59,146 bases of DNA from Merdiplasma sp964643295 (GTDB lineage: Bacteria > Bacillota > Clostridia > Lachnospirales > Lachnospiraceae): positions 1-59,146 of the forward strand of contig CAZXSN010000013.1 of assembly GCA_964643295.1 (NCBI GenBank), written 5' to 3'. How positions within the stretch are numbered: position 1 is the stretch's first letter; each line of letters begins with the position of its first letter. The translations under genes and the position numbers were made by a program. This document shows positions 9,407 to 18,443 of this stretch, in pieces. The notes beneath the pieces are model-generated. The model did no database searches and had not been told where the DNA came from. It saw nothing but the letters and a program-made list of their open reading frames with translations.

Positions 9407-11419
9407 ATGCAGTTTTTTAGAGTTGAAGGGTTTTGCAGGGATCAAAGTTGGATGGAAGAAAACAGTGACAGGAGAACGCTCAAAGAGCGTGCCCTGCTGC
9501 TTGGCAGAAACGCCTACGATTACAATATGAAGTTAGAAAAGAGCAAGTACATTTTTGTTGAGGATATTTCTAACAACCCAATCTGCCTGGGAGTTATCAC
9601 AAGCGAACCGATGGATGTCAGCAGAGAAGCAGGACTGTTTACTACCTCTCTTTGCGTAGATCTGGAAGATGAGATCATCGACGAGATTACCTTTGACCGC
9701 CTGCAGAATATGCTCAGGAATGCCAAACGGAATGGTCTTGTCACGGATGATGATTCGGTTCTTCACAGATTTGGGCTGGACAGGATTGACTGGAGGATTT
9801 CCCAGATTTTTGATTATCTGGAAGGAATCATTTCTCCCGAAGACCGTAAGAGCATCTACGCAAAGGCCGACCGTCTGCTTGTCAGGAAAAATCTCACTGG
9901 GGAACTTGACCGGATTTATGCTCGAAGCAAAAAGGTAACGGTGTTGGGACATCCGGTTCATTATCTGCTTATGACGGATGATGAGGATACCAGGGAGAAG
10001 ACGATTGATATTCTGCTGACGGCGCTGTATGGGAACGGCCGAATCCGCAACAGGAGATTTTGCACTCTTACCATTGATTCTCTTGAGAACAATTCTGTCA
10101 ATGCGCTCGATGGCTTGTATAAGAGCAACGTCGGAGGAACCGCGGTTCTGGATTTCACCCTCGGGGATGAATATGAGGATGACAAAGCCTCCGTGAACAG
10201 GGAAACTGTTGAGAACGTAAGCCGGGTTATAAAAAAGTACAGGAACCAGGTGCTCACTGTCTTGTGCCTGGGACGCGAATGCACGAAGAATAAGGAAATG
10301 TTTTATGAAAGCCTGCCGGGACTTTCTCTGATTGAGATCTCTGAGGATCTCGCGTACGGAAGGGAAGCCGAAGATTATTTGAGGATTCTTGCGGCTGATG
10401 CCCACCTTCGGACAAACAGAAAGCTCTTTGCAGCAATCGAGCCGGGCGAGGGCTACCGCTCCGATGAACTGCAGGGAATTTTCGACAGCTGGTATGAGAA
10501 TCAGCTGAAAAACAATTTCTATCCGGCTTACCGGGACATCCATTCCGTTCGGACAGAGCTGATGGACAAATCCCCGAAGGGGAGCGCCTATCAGCAGCTG
10601 ATGGAAATGACGGGTCTGACAGAAGCTAAGAGGGTGATCCTTGAGTCAATCGAATATTACAAGGCGCAGAAAATCTTTGCCGATAAGGGGATGAAGCAGG
10701 GAAGGGTTTCCATGCACATGATTTTTACCGGGAACCCGGGAACGGCCAAGACTACATGCGCAAGGCTGTTTGCCGAAATTATGAAGGAAAACGGTATCCT
10801 GTCCAGAGGGGACCTGATTGAGGTGGGACGCGGGGATCTTGTCGGGAAGTATGTTGGCTGGACAGCGCCTCTTATAAAGAAATGGTTTAATCGGGCCGAG
10901 GGCAGTGTTCTGTTTATCGATGAGGCATATGCCCTTGTCGATGACCGGGACGGCTCTTACGGAGACGAGGCGATCAATGCCATCGTACAGGAGATGGAAA
11001 ATCACAGAGAGAATGTCGTCGTGATCTTTGCCGGTTATCCGGACAAAATGGAAGGATTTCTGAATAAGAATCCCGGCCTCAGGTCAAGGATCGCATTTTC
11101 TGTTCCATTTCCGGATTACAGTACGCAGGAGCTTTGCGAGATTTCCGGACTGATCGCCAGGGACATGGGTTTCCGGCTGACGGAGGAAGCGCTTGACAAG
11201 CTCGGGAGGATTTTCGATCTGGCGAAGGAGGAAGATGATTTCGGAAATGGACGGTACGCCCGGAACCTGATAGAAAAAGCAAAAATGGCACAGGCAGGCA
11301 GATTGATTCGAATGGATTATGAGGATGTCCGAAAAGAGGACATTGAGACTATTTTGCCGGAGGATCTTGAGATGCCGGTGTGCAGGCGGGAAAAGGTACG
11401 AATCGGATTTTGCGCCTGA
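9407..11419 (+). CDS. AAA+ ATPase, SpoVK/CbbX-like
   Basis: A 670-residue protein from ATG 9407, which lies 9 nt after a GAGG; GTG 9398 is possible but too close to it. Residues 1-370 have no domain I can name. The C-terminal 250 residues are a CbxX/SpoVK-type AAA+ module: GLTEAKRVI before the P-loop, Walker A GNPGTAKTT near 441, Walker B VLFIDEAYALVDD near 501, a sensor strand VVVIFAGYPDKM and an arginine-containing GLRSRIAF near 557. Such ATPases remodel protein or nucleic-acid complexes; CbbX remodels Rubisco. The unusual long N-terminal part probably sets the substrate. It is co-oriented with and close to its neighbours. Confidence 0.85.
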   Translation: MQFFRVEGFCRDQSWMEENSDRRTLKERALLLGRNAYDYNMKLEKSKYIFVEDISNNPICLGVITSEPMDVSREAGLFTTSLCVDLEDEIIDEITFDRLQNMLRNAKRNGLVTDDDSVLHRFGLDRIDWRISQIFDYLEGIISPEDRKSIYAKADRLLVRKNLTGELDRIYARSKKVTVLGHPVHYLLMTDDEDTREKTIDILLTALYGNGRIRNRRFCTLTIDSLENNSVNALDGLYKSNVGGTAVLDFTLGDEYEDDKASVNRETVENVSRVIKKYRNQVLTVLCLGRECTKNKEMFYESLPGLSLIEISEDLAYGREAEDYLRILAADAHLRTNRKLFAAIEPGEGYRSDELQGIFDSWYENQLKNNFYPAYRDIHSVRTELMDKSPKGSAYQQLMEMTGLTEAKRVILESIEYYKAQKIFADKGMKQGRVSMHMIFTGNPGTAKTTCARLFAEIMKENGILSRGDLIEVGRGDLVGKYVGWTAPLIKKWFNRAEGSVLFIDEAYALVDDRDGSYGDEAINAIVQEMENHRENVVVIFAGYPDKMEGFLNKNPGLRSRIAFSVPFPDYSTQELCEISGLIARDMGFRLTEEALDKLGRIFDLAKEEDDFGNGRYARNLIEKAKMAQAGRLIRMDYEDVRKEDIETILPEDLEMPVCRREKVRIGFCA

Positions 11420-11495
11420 AGGGAGAGACAATTTGCAGAATAGGAATTTTCTGCTGTCTGTGCCTGTGTGAAAGGGAAAGAGATGTGTGATTCTG

Positions 11496-12503
11496 ATGGA
11501 TATTTACGACTGGATCAATTCGAAGGACATAGCCGAGTATAATCGGAAAATGGGGCATACATTCAATACCGTGGAATCGGCGTTCCTTGTCTGGCAGTGT
11601 GAAAGGCATACCATGGACGAACGATTCACCGCCTGGAACGAGATCACGGAAACCATGCAGGATATGGTTATGGAAAAGCGCCTTAACATGGACAGGTTTG
11701 AAAGCGCCCATGAGTTTATCCGCTCCTATACTTCCCTGCTGAGGAATAAAATCAGTGAGTTTTATGATGAGTCTTTACCTGCGGTCTGGTTCCGGGAAAC
11801 TCTCTATAAACGGGAGTTCTACGGCGGCGCGGAACCGGCATATGAGAAAGACGACTGTGTGTATTCCTCTTATGGCGACTGCTATGACAATGCGGTGAAA
11901 GAAGAAAAAGCGAATGATTGCTTCGATGATATTACAAGGTTGCGTATCACGAAGAAGTATATCGGCTCCCATCAGGATGTCCCGGGGGAGATCGTTTTCG
12001 AATTTGACAGAGAGGGAACACTCCTTCGTGACTTTTATTTTACGGTTGATGATGCAGATATGCCGGTTGCCATGGCGTTTGAGGGTATGTGGATTGACAT
12101 ACCCGTGCCGTTCAAAAGAAACGATCTTGTGTGCGTCAAAACGGAACTGTCCTCCTGCCGTCCTGCCGTTCTTGACAGGACGGCCAATCAGCCGACTGAT
12201 GGGTTCCCTCAGGCCCGGATTGACCGACTTTCCCTCGACAGGGATTTCAGCGATATGGGGTATACCGCCTATTTTCTGGATGACAAAGGGACGCTTTTTC
12301 ATGATTACGGACACAATTACCAAAACCTTGAATATTACCGGGAGGAACTCGAAGGGAACGACAGAATCCTTCTATGGCTGAGGAGATTCCTTCAGGGAGA
12401 GATCGACATAGAAGAGTTCGCCCTGATCGAAGAAAGAATACAGGCAGAGGAGTTCTTAAAATCGCATAGGAGCGTTTACGCATCTGAGCTGATGAAGATT
12501 TAA
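11496..12503 (+). CDS. Unrecognised protein sharing a domain with the SLOG protein
   Basis: A 335-residue soluble protein starting MDIYDWINSKDIAEYNRKMG. A GTG at 11487 is an alternative start, with gggaaagag just upstream. The N-terminal 110 residues are helical (a segment around WQCERHTMDERFTAWNEI). The second half contains IPVPFKRNDLVCVK near residue 208 and NDRILLWLRRFLQGE near 292, which align by eye with TPFHTGDIVKVD and the terminal helix of the 548-aa SLOG protein. That supports a common domain of unknown function used twice in this operon. No catalytic residues are evident. Confidence 0.6.
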   Translation: MDIYDWINSKDIAEYNRKMGHTFNTVESAFLVWQCERHTMDERFTAWNEITETMQDMVMEKRLNMDRFESAHEFIRSYTSLLRNKISEFYDESLPAVWFRETLYKREFYGGAEPAYEKDDCVYSSYGDCYDNAVKEEKANDCFDDITRLRITKKYIGSHQDVPGEIVFEFDREGTLLRDFYFTVDDADMPVAMAFEGMWIDIPVPFKRNDLVCVKTELSSCRPAVLDRTANQPTDGFPQARIDRLSLDRDFSDMGYTAYFLDDKGTLFHDYGHNYQNLEYYREELEGNDRILLWLRRFLQGEIDIEEFALIEERIQAEEFLKSHRSVYASELMKI

Positions 12504-12518
12504 GAAAGGAAGTAGATA

Positions 12519-13256
12519 ATGTTGTTTCATGTACCCGGCAAAAAAATGGAAATCTACTGGACCAGAACCCTTGCTGGGCGGATTGATCAGCTCCCCAAGC
12601 GGCTGTGGAAGTTCATCGTCTCAAGGGCATACCACGCGAAGGTATTTGGACTTGAAACAGTAAAATACATCGATGCCGTCTGGGAGATGACCGAAACATG
12701 GGAGAAGGAGAAAAGGGCGGAGATCCGATCACTTCTTACAGGCTGGGAAATTGAGAACAATGCGTATCTTGGCCGAGAACTGTTTCAGGACAAAGTAAAT
12801 CTTCATTTCGATGATCCCCAAAGACGAAGAGCGCTGGAGGCGTATAAGAACTGGGACCTGGACGGGTGTGTGGGTTTTCTGCGCAAGGGGATCGACGGCT
12901 TTATTACCACAACGGCAGGTTCCTTGAGAGACGGGCTTCCGTATCGTGTGAGGGTTCTCGAGGGTTTGGCAGACGGGTCTGATGTTTTGATGCTGCTGGG
13001 AGCGAGACTGGCCGCGGGAAGCCCGCGGGTATACGTGGAATTTCAGAATGAGAACGTACTTGAGGCAATTCGCGTTTCTATCGATCCTCAGGCTCCGAAG
13101 ATTCTGGAAGGAGACGAGAAGGACTGCCCAGGAGCGGATTTCACAGATATCTTTGCATTTATCAAAAAATGTTACTGGCCCCTCATCGATCACTGGGATG
13201 GCATCATAGACAGTTCTGAATTAAGACGCAGAGTGCGCCTGATTCTGGAAGGGTAA
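12519..13256 (+). CDS. Unrecognised protein, 245 aa
   Basis: ATG 12519 follows aagaaaggaagtagata, 15 nt after the previous stop, so it is the last gene of the compact operon that begins with the SLOG protein. The sequence mixes helices (KRLWKFIVSRAYHAKVFG, RRRALEAYKNWDLDGCVGFL) with a likely sheet (VYVEFQNENVLEAIRVSID). No signal peptide, membrane segment or known motif was seen. A duplicated or split transferase-like fold cannot be excluded, but I assign no function. Confidence 0.55.
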   Translation: MLFHVPGKKMEIYWTRTLAGRIDQLPKRLWKFIVSRAYHAKVFGLETVKYIDAVWEMTETWEKEKRAEIRSLLTGWEIENNAYLGRELFQDKVNLHFDDPQRRRALEAYKNWDLDGCVGFLRKGIDGFITTTAGSLRDGLPYRVRVLEGLADGSDVLMLLGARLAAGSPRVYVEFQNENVLEAIRVSIDPQAPKILEGDEKDCPGADFTDIFAFIKKCYWPLIDHWDGIIDSSELRRRVRLILEG

Positions 13257-14514
13257 GAGGAGGACGGACTGACGGCAGAAAACAGGATGGAAAATAGAGC
13301 GGTCTGATCAGATGACAGCAGAGAAAACGCTGCTTTTCGGACGCTGAAGAGCGGATCCGCAAGGAATAGAACAGCCTGATTTTTGTCTGTCAGTAATCCG
13401 TGTAATACCACCGCTCGACCAACCGGCGGTAGAAATTGCCTTTGCGCGGGACGTCTTCCCGGCAGCGGCGCATCGTCCGGTTCGTCTCCTTTTTAAGCAG
13501 AGCTGACCAGGTGCTCTCCCTGGGAAATTGTATATGTGTGCCGGAATGAAGAAACGGCCTGCAAACAGGATGACCGTAATGGTGCCACGAGGTATCGCTT
13601 AAATATCCCATGCCCGGTTTTATTTTGTGACAGTTGATGATGAGGTGTGCCCTCGCCTCATTCTTCTGGATTTTCCTGCCTATCCGCTGACTTTTGCGGA
13701 TCTTTTCCTCCTGGCGCTCTTTGGCGGCTTCATATACCGGAAGCGCAGCAAGCGCTTCCTTCAGTTTTGTATCGGTCAATCTGTACACTCCCCTTTTCGA
13801 ATCTGTCTGTCTGTTTCCCTCCGGTTTTGCTGAATGCTGATCTCTGACTGGGGCTTCTCTGAACCGGCATTTTATGCTGCCTCCCGCCCTGAAGCGGCAG
13901 AGTGGCCTCCGTTGCCGCGGGATCATAGACGAGGGCGACGGCGGATCCTATCGGCGCCGACACGGCGGATCCGCGCACCAAAGGCTAGCATTCTTGTTTT
14001 TGAACGAAATCGCTGCCTTCAGGATGCTTCGCGTCCGAATGCTTTTGACCTGACAGCCATCTTTCTGTGCCTTGTATTATAACACTGTTGCTTCTGTTAT
14101 CCTTAGCGGGCATCTTCTGCCGTTTGAGAGCATGGTACATCTGCTCATGGGGCATTTTTTGTTCATAACTCCGGAAATAATAGAATGCGCAGTGTAAGAT
14201 ACAGGAAAGCGGGCGGTGAGAATGGGCAAGGACGAATCGCTGGCTTACGCAGTATGAGCAGGCGGCGAAGGGAAAATTAACAGGAAAAGCTGGCGAGCAG
14301 GCCCGGAAGCGAGCACAGTTTCCTGAAAAAAAGAGGATTTCGCCAATGGGTCAAATTTGTCACATGGTCTATGCTAGAATACAACCATAGAAACCAGCAT
14401 CTTCATCAGACTGCCCGGGCATCCGTTTGTGAGTATCAGGGCAGCTGATGACTTTTGCAACATGATCACCGGCGATTGTCAGGCGCCTGTTTGTGTGTCA
14501 GGAGGAATGCAAGC
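13257..14514 (+). other. 1.26-kb junction between island segments
   Basis: Apart from the weak minus-strand ORF at 13390-13779 I see no gene. The stretch at 13998-14016 repeats exactly 19 bases also found at 36376-36394. A loosely promoter-like TTGTCA lies at 14357 upstream of the NADAR gene. Confidence 0.35.
13390..13779 (-). CDS. Basic coiled-coil ORF, possible mobile-element remnant
   Basis: A minus-strand frame can start at TTG 13779, behind aggggagtgtacag, and gives about 129 residues. The first 55 (LKEALAALPVYEAAKERQEE, then RKIQKNEARAHLIIN) look like the short coiled-coil DUF3847-type proteins carried by plasmids and conjugative elements, which end in an RTHxLI-like block. The remainder is low in recognisable pattern and is probably read-through. 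This may be a decayed gene. Confidence is low. Confidence 0.3.
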   Translation of the reverse strand: MTDTKLKEALAALPVYEAAKERQEEKIRKSQRIGRKIQKNEARAHLIINCHKIKPGMGYLSDTSWHHYGHPVCRPFLHSGTHIQFPRESTWSALLKKETNRTMRRCREDVPRKGNFYRRLVERWYYTDY

Positions 14515-15078
14515 ATGAAATATGACAGGAAGCAGCTGTTAAGGAGCTGGGATCCTGAAAAAAAGGATCAGCCGCAGATTTTGCCCTTCTATGGGCATAG
14601 TGTAACAATGGAGATCACTTCGACATGCCTTAGCCAGTGGTATCCGTGTCAGTTCGAAGTGGGCGGCGTTTCCTACCATACCGCTGAACAGTATATGATG
14701 GCTCAGAAGGCAAAGCTCTTTGGCGATATGGAAATTTATGAAATGATCCTCGAGGCAGAGGATCCGAAAACCTTTAAGTCACTGGGGAGAAAGGTCAAAG
14801 GATTTGACAAAGTGCTCTGGGATGAACACAAGGATGAGATTGTGATTGAGGGGAATTTTGCCAAGTTTTCCCAGAACAGGGATCTTGGGGAGTATCTCCT
14901 GAACACAGGGGACAGCATTTTGGTGGAAGCAAGTCCGCGTGACCTGATTTGGGGTGTCGGGCTTGGCAAAGAGAATCCAAGGATACAGGATCCCGCTTCC
15001 TGGAGAGGCCAGAATCACCTGGGATTTGCCCTGATGGAGGTTCGTGACAGACTGAAGGAGCTGAAAGATCAATTCTGA
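14515..15078 (+). CDS. NADAR family N-glycosidase (YbiA-like)
   Basis: A 187-residue protein from ATG 14515, preceded by ggaggaatgcaagc; an upstream in-frame ATG at 14455 is less likely. The NADAR blocks appear in order: a CLSQWYPCQFEVGG entry near residue 38, HTAEQYMMAQKAKLFGD near 54-70, GRKVKGFDKVLWDEHKDEIV near 89-108, NFAKFSQNRDLGEYLLNTGD near 113-132, then IWGVGLG and GQNHLGFALMEVRD. Family members cleave N-glycosidic bonds in riboflavin pathway intermediates, and others remove ADP-ribose from guanine bases in toxin-antitoxin pairs. No DarT-like toxin is visible beside it. A decayed paralogue lies at 5961. The setting beside AAA+ and RtcB genes favours a role in nucleic-acid damage or NAD-derived signalling rather than vitamin synthesis. 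Confidence 0.9.
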   Translation: MKYDRKQLLRSWDPEKKDQPQILPFYGHSVTMEITSTCLSQWYPCQFEVGGVSYHTAEQYMMAQKAKLFGDMEIYEMILEAEDPKTFKSLGRKVKGFDKVLWDEHKDEIVIEGNFAKFSQNRDLGEYLLNTGDSILVEASPRDLIWGVGLGKENPRIQDPASWRGQNHLGFALMEVRDRLKELKDQF

Positions 15079-15102
15079 TTGGTTTTTGGAGATCAGATTT
15101 AG

Positions 15103-15215
15103 TATCCCAACAGGAACTGTCTGATGAGAGCGGAGCTTGGGATAATCTATACTGAAATTTCTTGTTTCAAGTGGGAACTCCCTGTCACTGTAAAGAATAA
15201 GACAGTGATGGGGAG
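15103..15215 (+). other. Two consecutive hairpins in the NADAR 3' region
   Basis: The first pairs ATCCCAA with TTGGGAT across about 27 nt. The second is a 14-bp stem at 15178-15191 and 15202-15215 (two G-T pairs) with the loop AAAGAATAAG. No long T tract follows, so the second is either a weak terminator or a processing or regulatory structure in front of the next gene. Confidence 0.45.
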
Positions 15216-15352
15216 CTGTTAATAAAGATGGTTACAGCATCTATGATCAGATATGGCGCAGAGTGATGACATCTTAGCATATGCATGCACATGGAAATTG
15301 TTTACGGGAGAAAGGCGCAGATATTTGGATGAGTAGAAAGGAGGGAGAGGAT

Positions 15353-16489
15353 ATGGCAGTCATAGATAAAAAACTGTATGAGAAACTGAATAACTGGTGT
15401 CAAGGCGAACGCCCGAAGAATCAGTCCCTGCTGTATGTAAACATCCGCGACAGACAGCTGACGAATGCAACTGTCAGAAAACTCATGTACGAGATCGATA
15501 AGGAGGACATTTATGGAGAAGAGTACATAGAGTTCTTTTCCGCTGACTATTTTTATAAACATATGCGGGAGTACTATTCTTATGTCGCCGATCTCTATAT
15601 GAAACATCCACAGGAAACGGATTCTCTTGAAACGATCATTGACAGCATCCCGGGTTTTTCAGGGTGGATCACATTGATCGTGGAGGATCTCGAGGTTTTC
15701 ACCGGTGATCCCGATAAGATGGAGAAGATGGTTGAAACCCTTATGAATTTCGCCTGTACAGGAGCAAATGTCATCCTGATCAGTAAGGGTGATTATCCTG
15801 ATGTATTTTCCAGCTGTGAGTATGTTCTCAGCGGCATGAATACCGGCATTGCGGCAAAAGAAGAGGACTGTTTGCTGATGATCGGATGCATTGCCCAGGA
15901 CGAAACTCCGGGGATGGAAAAGGTGAGCTATGCGTCTTCTTCGGATGAGAGGGATGAGCTGAATTTCTACTGGACCAGAGTGAATGAGCAGCTTCAAAAC
16001 AATAACTATTTTGAATACAACGATTTTAAAGTTATCTTTAACGATACTCTCCGTTATCTTATTCCCCGTGTTTCAAAGGAACGGATAAACCGGAAGGATA
16101 TCCCTCTTGTCAGGAATATCGGCAATTTCCGGATCCCCGACTGGAAAGGGACTGACGGGTGTAAAATCTGGGAGCTTCGCGCCGCGAAGAAGTTTGCTAA
16201 AGGTCTGTATCGCGCCGTTGCCAATACGGACGGAGACAATGACGAATTTTCAGAAGGAACGATACGAATTTGGGTGAAAATAGAGGACCGAGAAATTGAA
16301 AACAATTCAGTATATATCAGCGGATATACCGGGTTTATGGATGAAATCAGAGCTGATAACGCACTTTCCAAGATGGATAAACTTGCGGAAGCCATCCGCA
16401 GATGCGAGCAGGAGGGAAACATGTCCGCTGCTCGAAAGCTGGCAGGCATTGGCACGGATACAGACGCAGAAGATCCGTATAACGTATAA
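15353..16489 (+). CDS. Unrecognised protein with a Walker-B-like strand, 378 aa
   Basis: The start is ATG 15353, behind aaggagggagaggat; longer in-frame starts upstream lack such a site. Residues 20-170 resemble the core of an ATPase fold: a SLLYVNIRDRQL strand, ITLIVEDLEVF near 105 (Walker-B-like, followed by acidic residues) and ANVILISKGDYPDVF near 137 (sensor-like), but no GxxGxGK(S/T) loop precedes them. The C-terminal half has a RIWVKIEDREIE strand pattern. It may be a degenerate P-loop protein that acts as a regulatory partner. Its place between the NADAR and RtcB genes ties it to the island. Confidence 0.55.
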   Translation: MAVIDKKLYEKLNNWCQGERPKNQSLLYVNIRDRQLTNATVRKLMYEIDKEDIYGEEYIEFFSADYFYKHMREYYSYVADLYMKHPQETDSLETIIDSIPGFSGWITLIVEDLEVFTGDPDKMEKMVETLMNFACTGANVILISKGDYPDVFSSCEYVLSGMNTGIAAKEEDCLLMIGCIAQDETPGMEKVSYASSSDERDELNFYWTRVNEQLQNNNYFEYNDFKVIFNDTLRYLIPRVSKERINRKDIPLVRNIGNFRIPDWKGTDGCKIWELRAAKKFAKGLYRAVANTDGDNDEFSEGTIRIWVKIEDREIENNSVYISGYTGFMDEIRADNALSKMDKLAEAIRRCEQEGNMSAARKLAGIGTDTDAEDPYNV

Positions 16490-16560
16490 CCTGCTTGTCA
16501 TACACTGACTGACACTGCCATGATACAATGTTGATGATCCCAAAGGAGCATCCTGTTTCA

Positions 16561-16835
16561 ATGACTGCCCTGGACGGGTATCTGAAAAAGCAGCCTACAT
16601 GGACGGAGTGTGAAAAGGAACAGGATGCTCATTTCCTTTCATTTGCTCTCACGTTGGTTTCCCTCGATGCCCGAACCGCTTCCGGGCTTACACAAAAGCA
16701 GCTGTTAGAAAAAGGGACCTCATTAGGAAAGATCAGGCAGCCGAAACAGGGCGATGGAAACCTTTGCTTCGTTCACTGCAAAGGTTAACTGTGTGGAATG
16801 GGAATGAAACTTTAGATTCCAGCGGGAGTAAATAG
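16561..16835 (+). pseudogene. XRE-type HTH (antitoxin-like) gene, frameshifted
   Basis: From ATG 16561 the frame reads MTALDGYLKKQPTW..., then SLDARTASGLTQKQLLEKG and KQGDGN, the usual layout of HigA/XRE antitoxin-like helix-turn-helix proteins (LDARKASGLTQKQLAE... EQGxGNPSLRTLQRL). After GDGN the frame runs off, but another frame continues NPLLRSLQRL before a stop at 16833. One base shift therefore breaks the gene near 16760. The N-terminal 35 residues match the leader helix of such antitoxins. No HigB-like toxin is seen. It may once have regulated the rtcB gene that follows. Confidence 0.6.
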
Positions 16836-16990
16836 GCAGGATGAAAATAAGAGAACCTGTTTCTAGGAGACGGGATGGCAGGAAGAACAGGCCAGCAGTC
16901 AACAGGAGAGATTGTTCGTCAATTCTTTTGCGGGGAGCTGGCTCTTTATAAGGATGAAATTTTGCAAAGCACAGTAAGGGAGGGGAGAAG

Positions 16991-18214
16991 ATGCTGGAGC
17001 TTAGCGGAAAATATAATTCATGCAGGGTGTTTACCGATTCATGCGAGGAGGGCTGCCTTTCCCAGCTTCGAAGTTTGCTGGATCAGGAGTGCTCTGCGGG
17101 CAGCAGAATACGAATAATGCCTGACTGCCATGCCGGTGTCGGCTGTGTGATCGGCACAACCATGACGATTACAGATAAGGTGGTCCCCAATCTTGTCGGC
17201 GTGGATATCGGCTGCGGGGTTCTGACGGTTCGCCTGGAGGAGAAGAGGATCGACCTTCCCAAGCTTGATTCCGTCATACGTTCCAGGATCCCCTACGGAT
17301 TTGCCGTGCATGACAAACCGGCCGCAGATGTCGATTTGAGTATGCTTCGCTGTGCGAAACACGTCGACATCGGCCGTGCGCAGAAAAGTCTGGGAACGCT
17401 GGGCGGCGGGAATCATTTCCTTGAGATTGACCGGGATGACGAAGGGAATCTGTACCTTGTGATCCATACAGGCTCCAGACACTTGGGGATTGAGGTCTGC
17501 GGCTACTACCAGGATGCCGCTTATGAGTCGTTAAGACAAAAGGCTGCCGGAAGCCTCCCGGAGCTTACCGGCAAGCTGGTGGAAAAGCTCAAAAGCGAGG
17601 GAAGAGAAAAGGAGATCAGCCGGGAGCTTGCCAGGCTAAAGGCAGAGTACAAAAAAACTGTGCCGGCAGTCCCGCACGAGTTAGCTTACCTTACCGGGCA
17701 GCTGCTTGACAATTACCTGCACGACATGAAGATTACGCAGGAGTTCGCCTCCCAAAACCGGTTCACGATCGCCAGGATCCTTCTGAAAGCGATGAAACTG
17801 CATGAGACGGGGCACCTGGAGACGATTCACAACTACGTGGATACGCGGCAGGGGATTCTGCGCAAAGGCGCGGTATCCGCTCAGGAAGGGGAGGAACTGC
17901 TGATCCCCATCAACATGCGGGACGGCAGCCTTCTCTGTGTGGGAAAGGGAAACGAAGACTGGAACTTTAGCGCTCCACACGGAGCGGGCCGTCTTCTGTC
18001 CAGGAAACAGGCGAAAGAGAGCATCACTATGCGGGATTTCAGGGAGACAATGGCCGGGATCTATACGACAAGCGTAGGACCGGGGACGGTCGATGAATCC
18101 CCGATGGCCTATAAACCGATGGAGGAGATTTTGAGGAATATCACAGATACCGTGGAAGTAAGGCAGGTAATCAGGCCCATCTACAGCTTCAAGGCGCCGT
18201 CAGAGCCAAGGTGA
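16991..18214 (+). CDS. rtcB: RtcB family RNA ligase
   Basis: A 407-residue RtcB protein starting after ggaggggagaag. It carries the family's manganese and guanylate-binding blocks in order: MPDCHAGVGCVIG near residue 43, VGVDIGCGVLTV near 70, LGGGNHFLEID near 136, VIHTGSRHLG near 157, HETGHLETIHNYVD near 271 and APHGAGRLLSR near 327, whose His is the guanylylated nucleophile. RtcB joins 2',3'-cyclic phosphate or 3'-phosphate RNA ends to 5'-OH ends using GTP, repairing RNAs cut by endonuclease toxins or stress. No archease gene is present nearby. The length matches the shorter bacterial RtcB class. Neighbouring NADAR, AAA+ and SLOG genes suggest a repair or conflict role. Confidence 0.93.
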   Translation: MLELSGKYNSCRVFTDSCEEGCLSQLRSLLDQECSAGSRIRIMPDCHAGVGCVIGTTMTITDKVVPNLVGVDIGCGVLTVRLEEKRIDLPKLDSVIRSRIPYGFAVHDKPAADVDLSMLRCAKHVDIGRAQKSLGTLGGGNHFLEIDRDDEGNLYLVIHTGSRHLGIEVCGYYQDAAYESLRQKAAGSLPELTGKLVEKLKSEGREKEISRELARLKAEYKKTVPAVPHELAYLTGQLLDNYLHDMKITQEFASQNRFTIARILLKAMKLHETGHLETIHNYVDTRQGILRKGAVSAQEGEELLIPINMRDGSLLCVGKGNEDWNFSAPHGAGRLLSRKQAKESITMRDFRETMAGIYTTSVGPGTVDESPMAYKPMEEILRNITDTVEVRQVIRPIYSFKAPSEPR

Positions 18215-18443
18215 AGAAAGCCAGGGAGCTCTACAGATAAAAGAGCGGTTTCCCGTAAAGAGGACGGCCATTTTCCGTCGGCGCTGTCTGTGAAAGAAGC
18301 AGCCTTTCTTCGCCCGGCAGCATGTCTTATGGTCTTTGCGTTTCAGCCTTTGGTGAGAGAAATCTTACCCGGTGGGAGTTAGTTCTTAAAAACCTAGAGA
18401 GAAGAAAGACGCTGCAGTGCGAGATCTTAATAGGAGGTACAGT
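18215..18443 (+). other. Short gap between rtcB and the SLOG gene
   Basis: No gene or clear hairpin terminator. The downstream ribosome binding site taggaggtacag ends it, so co-transcription with rtcB is possible. Confidence 0.3.

Noticed and set aside
9533..10543. 336-residue minus-strand ORF inside the AAA+ gene
   Set aside because: It is the antisense of the N-terminal part of the AAA+ protein, which has a good start and runs on into a clear AAA+ module.
16875..17117. 80-residue ORF overlapping the start of rtcB
   Set aside because: It lies largely in another frame of rtcB, and the rtcB start has a strong ribosome site. No protein pattern is seen.
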